A model generated the notes under the pieces. The model saw only the letters and a program-made list of their open reading frames with translations, made no database searches and was not told the DNA's origin. A program made the translations under genes and the position numbers. Of a DNA stretch of 64,000 bases, positions 22,964 through 33,265 are shown piece by piece. Position 1 is the stretch's first letter, and every line of letters begins with the position of its first letter. Source of the stretch: JAGQRJ01 sp041402045 (GTDB lineage Bacteria; Planctomycetota; J058); NCBI GenBank assembly GCA_041402045.1, contig JAWKSZ010000007.1, positions 62,001 through 126,000 on the forward strand, read 5' to 3'.

Positions 22964-25118
22964 CTACTCCGGTTGCCAGGGGGGGAGGTCGCGGAGCTGG
23001 GCGCGGGCCTCGGCGGAGGTGGGGATCCCCCAGCGTTCGAAGTGCGGGCCGAGGTCGCGGCCGACGGCGCGGGAGAGCTCGAGCAGCCAGCGGTCGCGCT
23101 TCTCGGCGTCGGTCGCCGGGTCGAGCCCCTGCTCGCGGTAGGCGCGGAACGCGGCCTGGAACGGGGCCCAGCCGAAGGCGCGCTGGACCTCGGCGTAGAA
23201 CGCGAGCGCGAGGTCGGGCTCGCGGGTCCAGCGCGGGTAGGGCGCGCCCTGGGCGAGGTAGTCGGCGACCTTCGTGCGCCCGCTCGCGAGCCAAGGGTGC
23301 TCCCAGGGCTCGATCCCGACCACCGTGTCCATGACGTAGAGCGTGAACAGGTTGCAGGTGACCTCGGTCGTCCCGGCGAAGGTCCAGGCGCGCTGCTGAT
23401 GGTTGTGCCCCAGCTCGTGGAAGTGGCCCCACGAACCCTCGCGCTCGAGCCGCTCGAGGTCGAGCACCAGCGGCGGGCGGCCGCCCTGGGGCGTGGCCAC
23501 GTCGAAAGTGGAGTCTGATCGGGTAGCCCGAGTGCATGTAGCCGCTGGAGAGAGCTGCACGTCGGCCACGAAGCGCTCGGCGCGCGCGGGCAGCGGGCGC
23601 TGCCCGAGCTCGGCGTAGCAGGCGAGCACCCGGTCCCAGAAGCGCAGGATCGGCGCCGGGTCGTCGAGCGCGCGGATCGAGGCCGAGGGCACGGTCAGGC
23701 TCAGGTGCCGCGCGTGGAGCTCGGCCAGGGCCCGGGCGCCAGGCGCCGCGCGCGCCAGGCGGCAATGCTCTCGGGGTCGGTGAGGTCGACCGTCGGCGCC
23801 TCGACCGCGCCCGTGACCTCGACGGTCAGCGCGCCGCTGCCGCGGCCGGGCTCGAGGTAGAGCAAGCCCCCGAACGAGGCTCGCCACCCGCAGCTCGTCC
23901 GCGTCGAGGGTCCAGCGCCCGGCGACCTCGGGCCAGCGCGACCAGCGCGGCTGCGCCCACAGCCGGTCGGTGTGGCAGCCCACGCGCACCGTCCAGGGCG
24001 CGCCCGCGCCCACGCGGACCAGGCGCACGACCTCCCCTGCGGGCACGTAGAGCCCGGTCGAGCGCCAGCCCGGGCCGGCCGCGACGGTCAGCCGGCGCGT
24101 GACCCGGGGCGCGTCCGCGGCCACCGCGCCCGGGAACGCCTCGACCCCGGGGGCCGGGCGCACCGCCTCGGGGGCGAGCCCGTTCTGAGCATGGAACCGA
24201 CGACGCCACGCCGAGCCGCGCCCGGGGTCCGCCGAGGGCGCGGCGGCGGTCGGCGCGGCCTCGAGGGGCGAGGCGCGCCAGGTCCCGCAGGCGCCCGAGC
24301 TCCGGTTCTGCCGGCAGCGCGCGGGCGGTCTGAGGCCAGGAGCTCCCCAGGCCGCGAGCTCGACCTCTCCGCGCGCGAGGCCTCGAGGGCGCAGCCTGCG
24401 TGCGGCGTGGGCTGCGCGTCCGCGACGCGGAACCCCGCGCCGTCCGGCGCGCGCGCAGGCCAGCCCAGCCCGAACACCAGGCCCATGGGCCCCAGGACCG
24501 CGTTCTCCGGCGAGGTCCTCGTGCGAGCGAAACCTGGGCCTCGCGCACCTGCTGCGTCCCCAAGGGCTACCTACGCGGCGAGCGCGCCGCCGCCGCGGGC
24601 CACGTGCGCGCCACCTGCAGAGCTCTGACCGCGAGCTGGCCGTTGAGGATCAGGACCGCTCCGGGCGGCGCCGCGTGGGCTGCGGAGCTGACCTTCACGT
24701 CCAGCCCTGCCCGCCGGAGGAACGCCACGAGCGAGGGCGCCGGCGCGAGCAAGGCGCACCGCCTTCGGCTGGGCGGCGTTGCCCGCCCAGCGCAGGGCGT
24801 TCAGCAGCAGCCATCCGCCCCGGGGTCCCGAAGCCCTCGATCCCCAGGGTAGCCACGCCGTGGCCGAAGGCGACCGCGCCGCCCTCGTCCGGTGCCGGGT
24901 CGCCGCGACCAGCGCCGCGGGGTCTCGCCCTCGTCGCCGGTGAGCACGGCGAGGAGCCTCGGGGCCGAACACCGCCGCGACAGGCCCGGGACGCCACCGA
25001 CCTGGGGCAGGGTCTCCACGCCGGCCAAGAGCAGCGCCGCGCGGTCGGCCGCGACGTCGGCGCGGGCGGCGAGCGCCGCGGAGCAGAGCAGGGTCCAGAT
25101 CGCGACGCGCACGGGCAC
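22964..25118 (-). pseudogene. M60/TCAF-like metallopeptidase, broken by many indels
   Basis: Pieces in all three minus frames give one secreted protein of about 710 residues. The N-terminus (25118) is MPVRVAIWTLLCSAALAARA, a signal peptide, followed by LLAGVETLPQVGG, LLAVLTGDEGETP and GWLLLNALRWAGN, which resembles the N-terminal domain of TCAF/FAM115-like proteins. The M60 peptidase domain ends the gene: GSWGHFHELGHNHQQRAWTF carries HExxH, with GTTEVTCNLF providing the downstream Glu; WAPFQAAFRAYRE and DRWLLELSRAVGRDLGPHF follow. M60 enzymes cleave mucin-like glycoproteins. Indels are seen near 23515, 23545, 23740 and 23880 and throughout 24190-25000. Biological decay and sequence error cannot be separated here. 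Confidence 0.72.
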
Positions 25119-25167
25119 CTCCCGCGCAGAGCCTAGCGCACGCCCGTCGGCGTGGGGCCGGGCGCGT

Positions 25168-25827
25168 CTATCCGTGCGGCTCGCGCTCTCCGCGCACGAA
25201 CAGGCCCCAGAGCTCCTCGACCGGGACCGCGCGCCGGCTGCGCTCGGCCAGGGGCGGGCCCGCGCAGGAGAGCCACGGGAGCACGTTCAACGCGCGGTCC
25301 CCGGGGACGCCCGCCGCCTCTTGCTCCCAGCCCGGCCAGCGCGCGTCGCCGTAGAACGGGGCGAGGTCGCCGGCGAGCAGGAAGCTCAGCCAGTCGGAGT
25401 AGCCGCCCTCGAAGCTCTCCCATTCCAGCGCGTCCGGGGCGAAGTAGAACACCTGGCCCACCGGCCCGCCGAAGGCGCCGCCGTTGAGCGCGAAGAACCC
25501 GCCGAGCACGTCCCAGCCCACGACCAGCGCCCCGGGCAGCCGCTGCGGGCGGGCGTCGACGCAGCGGTTCCAGGCGTCGAGCGCAGGGAGCCCCGCGCCC
25601 CCGCCGCCGAGGACGCGCACCCAGCCGTGGTCGACGAGCAGCCCGCCGGTCTCGTAGACCACGGCGCCCATGGGCGAGCGGGTCGAGACCTGGAGCGCGA
25701 CCAGCGCCACCTCCGCGCGCGCGGGGTCGCGGGGGAGGAGCTCCGCCCGCCCGCCCTCCGCAGCCCAGCCGCGGACGAGCTCGATCCCGGGCTCCTCGAG
25801 GTGGATCAACTCCGCGAGGGTCCTCAC
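25168..25827 (-). CDS. DUF2625 family protein
   Basis: 219 residues with AGGAG before the GTG/Val start. Matches DUF2625: ALVALQVSTRSPMGAVVYET, GGLLVDHGWVRVLGGGG, LVVGWDVLGGFFALNGGAF, VFYFAPDALEWE and FYGDARWPGWEQE appear in family order. Cytosolic; function unknown, found sporadically in many bacteria. The reading frame is intact, so the indel-rich tract ends between 25118 and 25168. It is followed upstream by the amidohydrolase-like gene 25 nt away and probably co-transcribed with it. Confidence 0.85.
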   Translation of the reverse strand: MRTLAELIHLEEPGIELVRGWAAEGGRAELLPRDPARAEVALVALQVSTRSPMGAVVYETGGLLVDHGWVRVLGGGGAGLPALDAWNRCVDARPQRLPGALVVGWDVLGGFFALNGGAFGGPVGQVFYFAPDALEWESFEGGYSDWLSFLLAGDLAPFYGDARWPGWEQEAAGVPGDRALNVLPWLSCAGPPLAERSRRAVPVEELWGLFVRGEREPHG

Positions 25828-25852
25828 GACGGCTCCTCCCGGGTCGGGTCCA

Positions 25853-26587
25853 CTACTCCTCGGCGGCGCGGGTCACGGCGACGACGATCGCGCTCGCGAT
25901 CTGTCGGCCGCGGGCGGTGTCCCGCAGCGCGGGGGGCAGCTCGAGGTGCAGCCCGCGCTCGGCCTTCTCCGGGCGCAGCGAGCCCTCGCGCTTGGCGCCG
26001 AGGGCGGTGAAGTAGAAGCGGACCCGGTGGCCGCGGTAGTCGTAGGTGGGGTCCAGGCGGTCGATCTTGAGCGGCACGCGCAGGCTCGCGGGCAGGCTCT
26101 GGATCAGGCGCTGGTAGCGCTCCTGGATCCGGCGCAGCGCGGCCACGGTGAACCCGCTCGTCGCCATTTCGATGGTTTGGATCGAGACGCGCTGGCCGCC
26201 CAAGGTCTCCTTGCGCGCGTGGCCGTGGACCTCGACCAGGAACTTCAGCCGACCGTTGGGCACGCGGCTCGCCCGGTCGAGCTGTCGCTGGTAGTCCTCG
26301 TAGACCAGCTCGCCGTCGTGGCTGACCTCCGACTCCTGGAAGCTCCCCAGGGCGAAGGCGCGCTCGGTCGGTCGGTTCACGTCGAACCAGTGCCGGAACG
26401 GCACCGAGCGATACCCTCGCGCCACGACCCAGCCGTAGTTCAGCTCCCGAGCCGCGGCCTGCGCGATCCGGTCGGTGTACTGGTCGTAGGCTCCGTGCGG
26501 CGCGGCGACGACCTTCCCCTCTTGCCCGGCGGGAGCGAGGGCCAACTGGATCCCCGCCAGGATCGGCAACAACAGACTCACACTCAT
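25853..26587 (-). CDS. Secreted N-formylglutamate-amidohydrolase-like protein
   Basis: 244 residues. A signal peptide (MSVSLLLPILAGIQLALAPA) is followed by VVAAPHGAYDQYTDRIAQA, the first metal-ligand motif of the N-formylglutamate amidohydrolase/Zn-carboxypeptidase-like fold. Then come GYRSVPFRHWFDVNRPTE and the strand FLVEVHGHARKET with a conserved His. A long helix (FTVAALRRIQERYQRLIQSL) and a basic barrel follow. Export is unusual for histidine catabolism, so a peptidoglycan- or amide-directed hydrolase is equally possible. A hairpin about 100 nt upstream separates it from the next gene. Confidence 0.65.
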   Translation of the reverse strand: MSVSLLLPILAGIQLALAPAGQEGKVVAAPHGAYDQYTDRIAQAAARELNYGWVVARGYRSVPFRHWFDVNRPTERAFALGSFQESEVSHDGELVYEDYQRQLDRASRVPNGRLKFLVEVHGHARKETLGGQRVSIQTIEMATSGFTVAALRRIQERYQRLIQSLPASLRVPLKIDRLDPTYDYRGHRVRFYFTALGAKREGSLRPEKAERGLHLELPPALRDTARGRQIASAIVVAVTRAAEE

Positions 26588-26690
26588 CTCGGGCGACGTA
26601 GAGCGAACCTCATGCCCCGCGTAAGCCCAAGTGTTTTCGTGCGGGACGGGCCCGGGTGTTCCGCCGTGGAGTCCCAGATTCGGAAAGCGA

Positions 26691-26712
26691 AAGCCCTATA
26701 GGGACAGGGCTT
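26691..26712 (-). terminator. Hairpin terminator candidate
   Basis: AAGCCCT, 8-nt loop, AGGGCTT, placed 14 nt beyond the stop of the minus-strand gene ending at 26727. Only a few T residues follow on the minus strand. Confidence 0.5.
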
Positions 26713-26726
26713 ACACTTCTGTGACG

Positions 26727-27425
26727 CTAGGCGAAGCCGTAGCGAGCGAGCGCCTCGGGGGTCATGGTGCGCTGCGCCAACTCACGCGCTCGCGGGCTGC
26801 GGTAGCTCGCCTCCGCTCGCGCGCGTCGCCGCGTGGCGAGCGGGTCGGGCCCGTCGATCCAGGCCTGGAGCTCGTCGCGCACCGCGCGGCACGCGCGCTC
26901 TTCGCTCGACAGCGCCGCCGCGGCGAACACGGCCTGGGCCGCGGGATCGAGGACCGCCAGCGCGAGCTCCTCCGCTTCGTCGTCCTCGAGCTCCATGGCT
27001 TCGAGGCACAGCTCTTCGACGGCCTGCGCGCAGCCGGCGGCGTAGATCGCCGCCGCGGCCACGGCTGAGGTGGGGGTGTCCCCGCGGGCCGCCGCCTCCT
27101 GGGACAGGGTCTGGCACACGCGGAGGTAGACCTGCTTCCCGAGCTGCGCCCCGAGGGACGCGCCCACGTCCTCGGCCTCGAGCTCCGCCTGCGTGGGCAG
27201 GGGCTGGAGCAGCAGGCGTTCGGCCTCGTCCAAGGTGGCCTGGGCGCAGTCCTCCTCGCCGAGGTCGTGCGCCTCGCCCGCCAGGCGGCCCGCCGCGGCG
27301 GCGGCACGACCCAGCGCGCGCAGGGCGCCCTCGAGGGGCTGGAGCGTGGCCAGCGCCCGCAACAGCGCGAGCGGCTGCGTCTCGTTCAGGCAGGCGGCGA
27401 GGCCGGCGGGAGGGGCGAGGGACAT
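26727..27425 (-). CDS. Alpha-helical protein of unknown function
   Basis: 232 residues from ATG 27425, with AGGAG 7 nt upstream. Almost entirely Ala/Leu/Glu-rich helix with no predicted signal or membrane segment. Acidic stretch MELEDDEAEELALAVLD in the middle. The end (TMTPEALARYGFA) is compact. No domain recognised. It is arranged with, but separated by 77 nt from, the upstream secreted protein gene. Confidence 0.55.
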   Translation of the reverse strand: MSLAPPAGLAACLNETQPLALLRALATLQPLEGALRALGRAAAAAGRLAGEAHDLGEEDCAQATLDEAERLLLQPLPTQAELEAEDVGASLGAQLGKQVYLRVCQTLSQEAAARGDTPTSAVAAAAIYAAGCAQAVEELCLEAMELEDDEAEELALAVLDPAAQAVFAAAALSSEERACRAVRDELQAWIDGPDPLATRRRARAEASYRSPRARELAQRTMTPEALARYGFA

Positions 27426-27502
27426 AAGGGGCTCCTGGTGGACTCGGGTTCTTGGTGCCCTAGACGCGCGAGGCCGCGCCGGGTTCAGCGGGACGTCTAG
27501 TA

Positions 27503-28192
27503 CTAGCGCGCCTGGATCAGGAAGCCCTTGGAGCCCTTGTCCCACACGAGCTGCTCGCGGTGGTCGGCGTACCAGGCGACGACCCGCCGCCCGCGCTGGC
27601 CGAGGGCTTCTTTCAGGGTCTTCGCGCCCAGGTCGTGCAGGAGCGGCGTCGGCGGGAGGAGCTGCGCGAACTGCGCGACCACCCAGCGCTGGGTGTCGCC
27701 GCCGACGAGGCCGGTGTAGGGCAAGACGGCCTCGAGCAGCGCGCGCTTGTCCTCGTCGGGGCCCTCGAGCACCCGGCTCAGGATCACGGTGACCAACCCC
27801 TGGACCACCTGGTCCCGCGAGGGCTTCTGCGGGATCTCGCCGCCGACGCGCACGGCCTCGGCGAAGTCGCGGGCGGCCTGATAGTCGGGGCCGTCGCGGC
27901 TGGGGCCGCTCTGGCCGGGCCCCGAGGCCCGCGCCAGCGCGGCGACGAGGTCCTCGTCGAGCTTGTGGGCCGCCAGGCGCTGGCAGGCCAGGAGCCGCAC
28001 CGGCCAGGCGGGGTCCTGCAGCGCCTCCACCGCGGGTCGCGGATCGCCGCGCTCGCTCTCGGTGAACACGTGGGTCGCGACCTCGACGGTGCGCAGGGCC
28101 TCGGTCAGCGCGGCCCGCGTCTCCCAGGGCTCCCCGGCCTGAGCCGCGGCGCAGCACGACCCGATCAGCGCTCCCATCACCCAGCTCCGCAT
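27503..28192 (-). CDS. Secreted HEAT-like protein of unknown function
   Basis: 229 residues. The signal peptide MRSWVMGALIGSCCAAAQAG includes a Cys-Cys pair that could be lipidated. The mature part has one clear HEAT-like pair (VEALQDPAWPVRLLACQRLAAHK), then helices to the end. The start ATG lies 6 nt after a CATACT -10-like hexamer, suggesting a leaderless mRNA. It is divergent from the kinase-FHA gene across 116 nt. Confidence 0.55.
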   Translation of the reverse strand: MRSWVMGALIGSCCAAAQAGEPWETRAALTEALRTVEVATHVFTESERGDPRPAVEALQDPAWPVRLLACQRLAAHKLDEDLVAALARASGPGQSGPSRDGPDYQAARDFAEAVRVGGEIPQKPSRDQVVQGLVTVILSRVLEGPDEDKRALLEAVLPYTGLVGGDTQRWVVAQFAQLLPPTPLLHDLGAKTLKEALGQRGRRVVAWYADHREQLVWDKGSKGFLIQAR

Positions 28193-28308
28193 GCCGCGAG
28201 TATGCCACCTCGCTCCCGCCGACGCCGGGAGCCCGCCCGAGCTTCACGCGGCTCGCGAGGGGTCGCGGAGCGCCCCCCTGGACCGAGGGTTGTGGGAGAA
28301 TCCCCGCC

Positions 28309-30738
28309 ATGGATCCACGAGACCCCGTCGAACGGGTCGCCCGCGCGGTGATCGACCTGGGGATCTGCTCCGCGGAGCAGCTCGCGCCCTTCGTGCAGGA
28401 GTGGCACGACCGCCCCCTCGACGAGAACACCGCCGACGACGACACCGAGCTGGCGAACTTCCTCAGCCTGCTGCACCGCAAGCAGCTGATCTCGAGCAGC
28501 CAGGGCCGGACCCTGCTGCAAATGCTCACCGGCCACGGCGCCGCCCCCGCCGACCAGAACCTGGGGCGCACCTTCGGCGAGTACGAGACCGAGACCCTGA
28601 TCGGCGAAGGCGGCATGGGCAAGGTCTACCGCGCCCGCCACAAGAGCCGGCCCGGCGAGTTCGTGGTCAAGGTGTTCAACGCGACCCACGACCCCGCGGG
28701 CGCCGCGCGCTTCCGCCGCGAGGGAGAGGCCATGGCCTCCCTCGACCACCCGAACATCGTGAAGGTCCACGCCCTCGGCTACGAGGACCAGACGCCGTTC
28801 ATCGTGCTCGAGTACGTCAACGGCCCGACCCTCGAGCAGCTCATGCAGGAGCGGGGCAAGTTCAGTTGGCAGAGCGCGACCCGCGCCGCCAAGCAGATCG
28901 CCTCGGCCCTCGACGCCGCCCACCAGCGCGGGATCGTGCACCGCGACGTCAAGCCCGCGAACATCCTCGTGGCGCCGGGCGGCGTGCTCAAGGTCTTCGA
29001 CTTCGGCCTCGCCAAGTGGGTCGAGCGCGAGAAGCTGACCCACGCCGGCGAGATCCTCGGCTCCCCCGCCTACATGGCCCCCGAGCAGTGGGGCGACCAC
29101 GAGGTCGACCACCGCGCGGACCTGTTCGCGCTGGGGGTGATCTACTACCAGCTCCTGACCGCCGAGCTCCCGTTCCGCGGGCGCACGCCGGCGGACTTCA
29201 GCTGGAAGGTCCAGGCCGGGAAGTACGACCCGATCGGGCGCTACGCGCCGGACACGCCCCCCGGCGTGCAGGCGCTGGTGGCCCAGCTCCTCGAGCGCGA
29301 CCGCCTGCACCGCCCGGTCAACGCCCAGGGGCTCCTGGTCGAGCTCGAGCGCGTGGGCAAGGGCGAGGAGCCCGACGTGCCCCGGCTCCAGCCTCCGGGC
29401 GCCGCGCAGCCCTATCGCCTGGTGGGCAAGAACGAGTTCACCCTCGGCAGCGGACAGGGCGCGGACTTCCACGTGCCGAACTCGACCGTCGCCGACCGCC
29501 ACGCGACCCTGGTCCGCACCCCGGCGGGGGTCCTGCTCAAGGCCCACGACGCGCCGGGCGGGGTCAAGGTCAACGGGCAGCTCGTGCGCGAGATCGTGCT
29601 CCGCGACAAGGACGAGGTCGTGCTCGCCGACGCCCCTCCGCTGCGCTACCGCATGGGGAACCTCGGGCGCGGGAGCACTGGGCGCTTCGCGCTCTCCGAC
29701 TCCGACATGTACGACCTCTCGCAGACGGACACCGACCACGCCGAGCACCCGCCGCAGCAGGTCTCGGGGCAGGTGCTCGCCGCGCTGGTGGAGGTCGCCC
29801 ACCCCCGGGCCCTGGTCGCCTGCCTCGAGCGCCTCGACAGCGCGGGCATGCTCGACCAGCTCGCCGACTCGCGGCGGAACCTGCTGCGCCTCGGCGTGTC
29901 CTCGACCCTCACTGAGCAGGCGGTCGACCGCGCCCGCGCCCGCGGCCAAGAGCGCGCCTGGAAGATCGCGGACGCGCTGTTCAGCACCACCCGCGAGAAC
30001 CTGGGCCGGGCCTTGCCCCAGTGGCTGGCGTTCTGGTTCGACCAGCGCCACCGCTTCCCCCCGCAGTTCCGCGCGCCTGCCGGGCGCGCCTGCGGGCGGC
30101 TGCGCCTGACCTTCGGCGACGAGCCCGAGCTGCTCGAGGTCTCCCTGGCCGAGGGCGAGCAGTGGGTGGTCGGCCGCGCCGAGGACGCCGACGTGACCGT
30201 GCGCGAGCGCTCGGTCTCCCGCAACCACCTGCTCCTGCTGCGGCTCAACGCGCGCTACGCCTTCCGCGACCTGGGCAGCCGCTTCGGGACCACGGTCTCG
30301 GGCAACCGCGTCGAGTTCGGCTTCCTGCGCGAGGACGAGCGCCTGCGCCTGGGGCGCTGCAAGCTCGAGTTCCTCGCCGACCCGGCCCCCGCCGACACCG
30401 GCCCCCCGGACCCCTACGTGCGGATCGACGCCGCGACCTTCGCCGCGCTGGTCGAGCTGCGCGCGCCCAACGTGGTCTCGGCGCTGGTGGCGCTGCTCGA
30501 CGAGTCCGGGCTGCTCGAGCGCGCCCAGAGCGAGCTCAGCGCGGTCCTGCGTCCCAAGGAGCTGGAGCAAGCCCAGCTCGAGGCGTTCTTCCGCGGCCAG
30601 CACGAGCGCGCGCTGGCTGCGCTGCCCGAGGCCAGCGGCCGGCACCTCGGCCCCGACGCCGCTACGTGGCGGGCGTGGCTGGATCAGGAGCAGGCGGCTC
30701 TGCCGCCCCAGGTGGCTCCGCGGGGCTGGGTCCTGTAG
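28309..30738 (+). CDS. Ser/Thr protein kinase with two FHA domains
   Basis: 809 residues, cytosolic; no membrane segment. A short helical N-terminal domain (1-85) precedes a complete kinase: Gly loop GEGGMGKV at 99-106, Lys121, HRDVKPANIL at 211-220, DFG at 231-233, and GSPAYMAPE at 251-259 (activation loop to APE). Two FHA phosphothreonine-binding domains follow, at about 365-450 (FTLGSGQGADFHVPNS, DRHATL) and about 605-690 (WVVGRAEDADVTVRERSVSRNH, the classical R...SRxH, with GTTVSGN). Helical segments separate and follow them. Such kinases probably dock on autophosphorylated sites. The 3' end overlaps the convergent RND gene by 77 nt. Confidence 0.95.
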   Translation: MDPRDPVERVARAVIDLGICSAEQLAPFVQEWHDRPLDENTADDDTELANFLSLLHRKQLISSSQGRTLLQMLTGHGAAPADQNLGRTFGEYETETLIGEGGMGKVYRARHKSRPGEFVVKVFNATHDPAGAARFRREGEAMASLDHPNIVKVHALGYEDQTPFIVLEYVNGPTLEQLMQERGKFSWQSATRAAKQIASALDAAHQRGIVHRDVKPANILVAPGGVLKVFDFGLAKWVEREKLTHAGEILGSPAYMAPEQWGDHEVDHRADLFALGVIYYQLLTAELPFRGRTPADFSWKVQAGKYDPIGRYAPDTPPGVQALVAQLLERDRLHRPVNAQGLLVELERVGKGEEPDVPRLQPPGAAQPYRLVGKNEFTLGSGQGADFHVPNSTVADRHATLVRTPAGVLLKAHDAPGGVKVNGQLVREIVLRDKDEVVLADAPPLRYRMGNLGRGSTGRFALSDSDMYDLSQTDTDHAEHPPQQVSGQVLAALVEVAHPRALVACLERLDSAGMLDQLADSRRNLLRLGVSSTLTEQAVDRARARGQERAWKIADALFSTTRENLGRALPQWLAFWFDQRHRFPPQFRAPAGRACGRLRLTFGDEPELLEVSLAEGEQWVVGRAEDADVTVRERSVSRNHLLLLRLNARYAFRDLGSRFGTTVSGNRVEFGFLREDERLRLGRCKLEFLADPAPADTGPPDPYVRIDAATFAALVELRAPNVVSALVALLDESGLLERAQSELSAVLRPKELEQAQLEAFFRGQHERALAALPEASGRHLGPDAATWRAWLDQEQAALPPQVAPRGWVL

Positions 30739-33219
30739 CGCGCAGCTTGCCCTGGCGGGCTTCCGTCCCGAACGGGTTCCAGCCGCGCAGGAGCACCGGC
30801 AAGAGCGTCAGCACCCCGAACAGGGCCGCGGCCATGGCCACGCCGGTGAACGCGCCGAAGTAGGCGTTGGGGCGGAACTCGCTGAACACGAGCACCACGA
30901 AGCCCACGACGCCGGTCAGGCTCGTGTAGAGGATCGAGGTCCCGATCGAGCCGTGGCTGCGCAGCAGGGCCTGCTCCACGTCGCCGTCGACGAGCAGCTC
31001 GCGCCGGAAGCGGAACAGGTAGTGGATCGCGCAGTCGACGCCGATCCCCAAGGACACCGCCGCGATCATGACCGTGGCCATGTCCAGCGGGATCGCGAAC
31101 CAGCCCAGGCAGCCGAGCACGATCACGATCGGGAGCAGGTTCGGGATCAAGGCCAGGACCGCCGCGCTCAGGCTGCGGAACAGGAGCGCGAGCATGCCCA
31201 GGATCAGCCCCAGGGCGGTGAGCGTGGTCACGAGCTGGCTGCGCTTGAGGCTGTCGAGCATGTTCGCGTAGAGCATGAACATGCCGGTGGCCTCGGCCTC
31301 GATCGGGCCGTCCTCGGGGAACTGCTGCGCGAGGTAGGCGCGCACGCGCTCGCGGAACTCGAGGCGCACGAGGTCGGGGTCGGTCTCCCGCACCCGAGCG
31401 GTGATCCGCACCGCCTGGCCCGGCCCGTAGGTCGTGCCGCCGACCTCGCGCTCGACGATCACCGCATACGGCGGCACCAGCTCGCGCACGAGCTTCGAGC
31501 CCTGGATCAGGCGCCCGACCTGCATGGCGGCGTACGGGCGGGTCATTTGCGGGGCCGCCTTGCGCAGCTCGTCCAGGATCCCCACGTAGCTCATGACGGT
31601 GCCCACCTCGGGCTGCTCGTCGAGCCAGGCCGCGACCTCGGCGGCCTTGTCCAGGTTCTCGGGGTGCAGCGCGCCGAAGGCCCCGGGCTCCTCGCCGGTG
31701 AGCACGATCTCGAGCCCGGTGGTCCCCCCCAGGCGGTCGTCGAGGAAGGCCAGGCCCTTGTGGATCTCCGAGTCGGGCTGGAAGTAGTCGACGAAGCGCG
31801 CCTCGACCTGGATCTTCTGGATCCCCACGCCGCCCAGCGCGAAGCCCAGCGCGGTCAGGCCCAGGACCAGGAGCGGGTGCCGGGTGGAGAAGCGCCCGAG
31901 GCCCGCCAGCGCCTGGCCGGTGCCCTCCATGCGTCCGCGGTCGTCGTGCTTCAACAGCAGCAGGTAGCCCGGGAGGATCACGAAGGAGAGCGCCAGCGCG
32001 AGCAGCACGCCGAAGCTCATGAGGAAGCCGAAGTCAATGATCGGGCGCGAGCCGGCGAAGTAGAGGCTCGAGAACCCACGCCGGTCGTCGCCGCGGTGAA
32101 CGCGCAGGGCCAGAACAGGTCGCGCACGAGCTGCCGCACCCGCGCCCCGCGGTCGAGCTCGGGGGCGGTCGCGATCAGCTCGCGGTAGCGCACGATCAGG
32201 TGGATCGAGTGCGCGAGGCCGATCACCAGGAGCAGGCTCGGGAGGTTCCCGGTGATCACCGTGATCCGCTTGCCGGTCAGGCGCATGAGCCACAGGGTCC
32301 CGACCACGGTGCCCCCGGTCGCGAGCAAGGGCAGCAGCACCCAGCGCACGCGGCGGAACACGAGCAGGAGGAACAGGCACACGAACACGAGCGAGAGCAG
32401 CCCGAAGGTCTCGAGGTCGCGGCGGATCGCCTCGACCATTTCGACCCCCAGCGCCGGGACCCCGCTCAGCCCCACGTCGGCGCCGGCGGCGCGGGTCTCG
32501 GCCACGATCTCGCGCACCCGGTCGATCACGACCCGGCGCCGCGCCTTGCGGTCGTCCTCGCTCGCGGTCCAGGCGGGGACCAGCGCCTCGACCTTGGCCC
32601 GCGCGTCGGCGACCCGGGCCGCCGCCTCGGGGCCGGGGGCGGCCTGCTCGGCGTCGATCGCCTCGAGCAGCGACTCGTTGGCGTTGAGCCAGGCGTTGGT
32701 GGTCTCGACCTGCTCCTGGGTGCGCTCGAGGGTCACCACGATCCCCGCGGTGTGCCCGTCCTCGCTGACCAGGTTCCCGGCGAAGAGCTCGTGCTGGGTC
32801 AGCTCCTCCTGGGCCTTCTCGTAGGAGATCCCTTCGTCGCCGACCTTCTTTTGCTGGAGCATGGCCTGCATGAAGCCGGCGGGCTTCTCGTGGCTGCGGA
32901 ACACCGGGACGCTGGTGATCGCCAGCGAGCTGGCCACCCCGTCGACCGCCTCGCAGGCCGCGCGCAAGCTCTCGACCGCGGCCACCCCCTCGGGGGTGAA
33001 CAGGTCGTCGCGGGTGAGCCCGATCAGCACGAACTCGTCGCTCGTGAACAGGAGCGAGACGCGGTTGTAGCGCTGGTTCTCGCGGTCGCCCTCGAGGGTC
33101 ATGGAGGCCGTCGAGGCGTCGAGCCGCGAGAGCTCGTCGCGCAGGGGCACGGCCCCCACGAGCACCGCCACGGTGCACGCGATCGCCAGGCCCTTCCACA
33201 CGGTGTCGGCTGCGTTCAC
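30662..33219 (-). CDS. RND/MMPL-family exporter, one frameshift
   Basis: Inner-membrane transporter of about 852 residues with two halves, each a large periplasmic loop plus a six-helix sterol-sensing-like bundle, as in hopanoid/lipid exporters (HpnN) and MMPL proteins. First half: an N-terminal helix, then bundle FGLLSLVFVCLFLLLVF and LLVIGLAHSIHLIVRYRE. Second half: LVTTLTALGLILGMLALLF, IPNLLPIVIVLGCLGWF and VSLGIGVDCAIHYLFRF (the conserved GxxxDY/CxIH turn). The frame breaks near 32076 at GTGGGTTCTCG: restoring one G links TAATTGVG to FSSLYFAGSRPI. A deletion in a G-run is likely error. A TATACT box lies 6 nt before its GTG start. Confidence 0.92.
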
Positions 33220-33225
33220 CGCGGC

Positions 33226-33231
33226 AGTATA
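33226..33231 (-). promoter_or_regulatory. -10 box, leaderless start of the RND gene
   Basis: Minus-strand TATACT, then 6 nt, then GTG (33219). No Shine-Dalgarno is visible. Confidence 0.5.
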
Positions 33232-33265
33232 GCCAGCCCTGCGGAGCTACCGGGCTCGAGGGACG

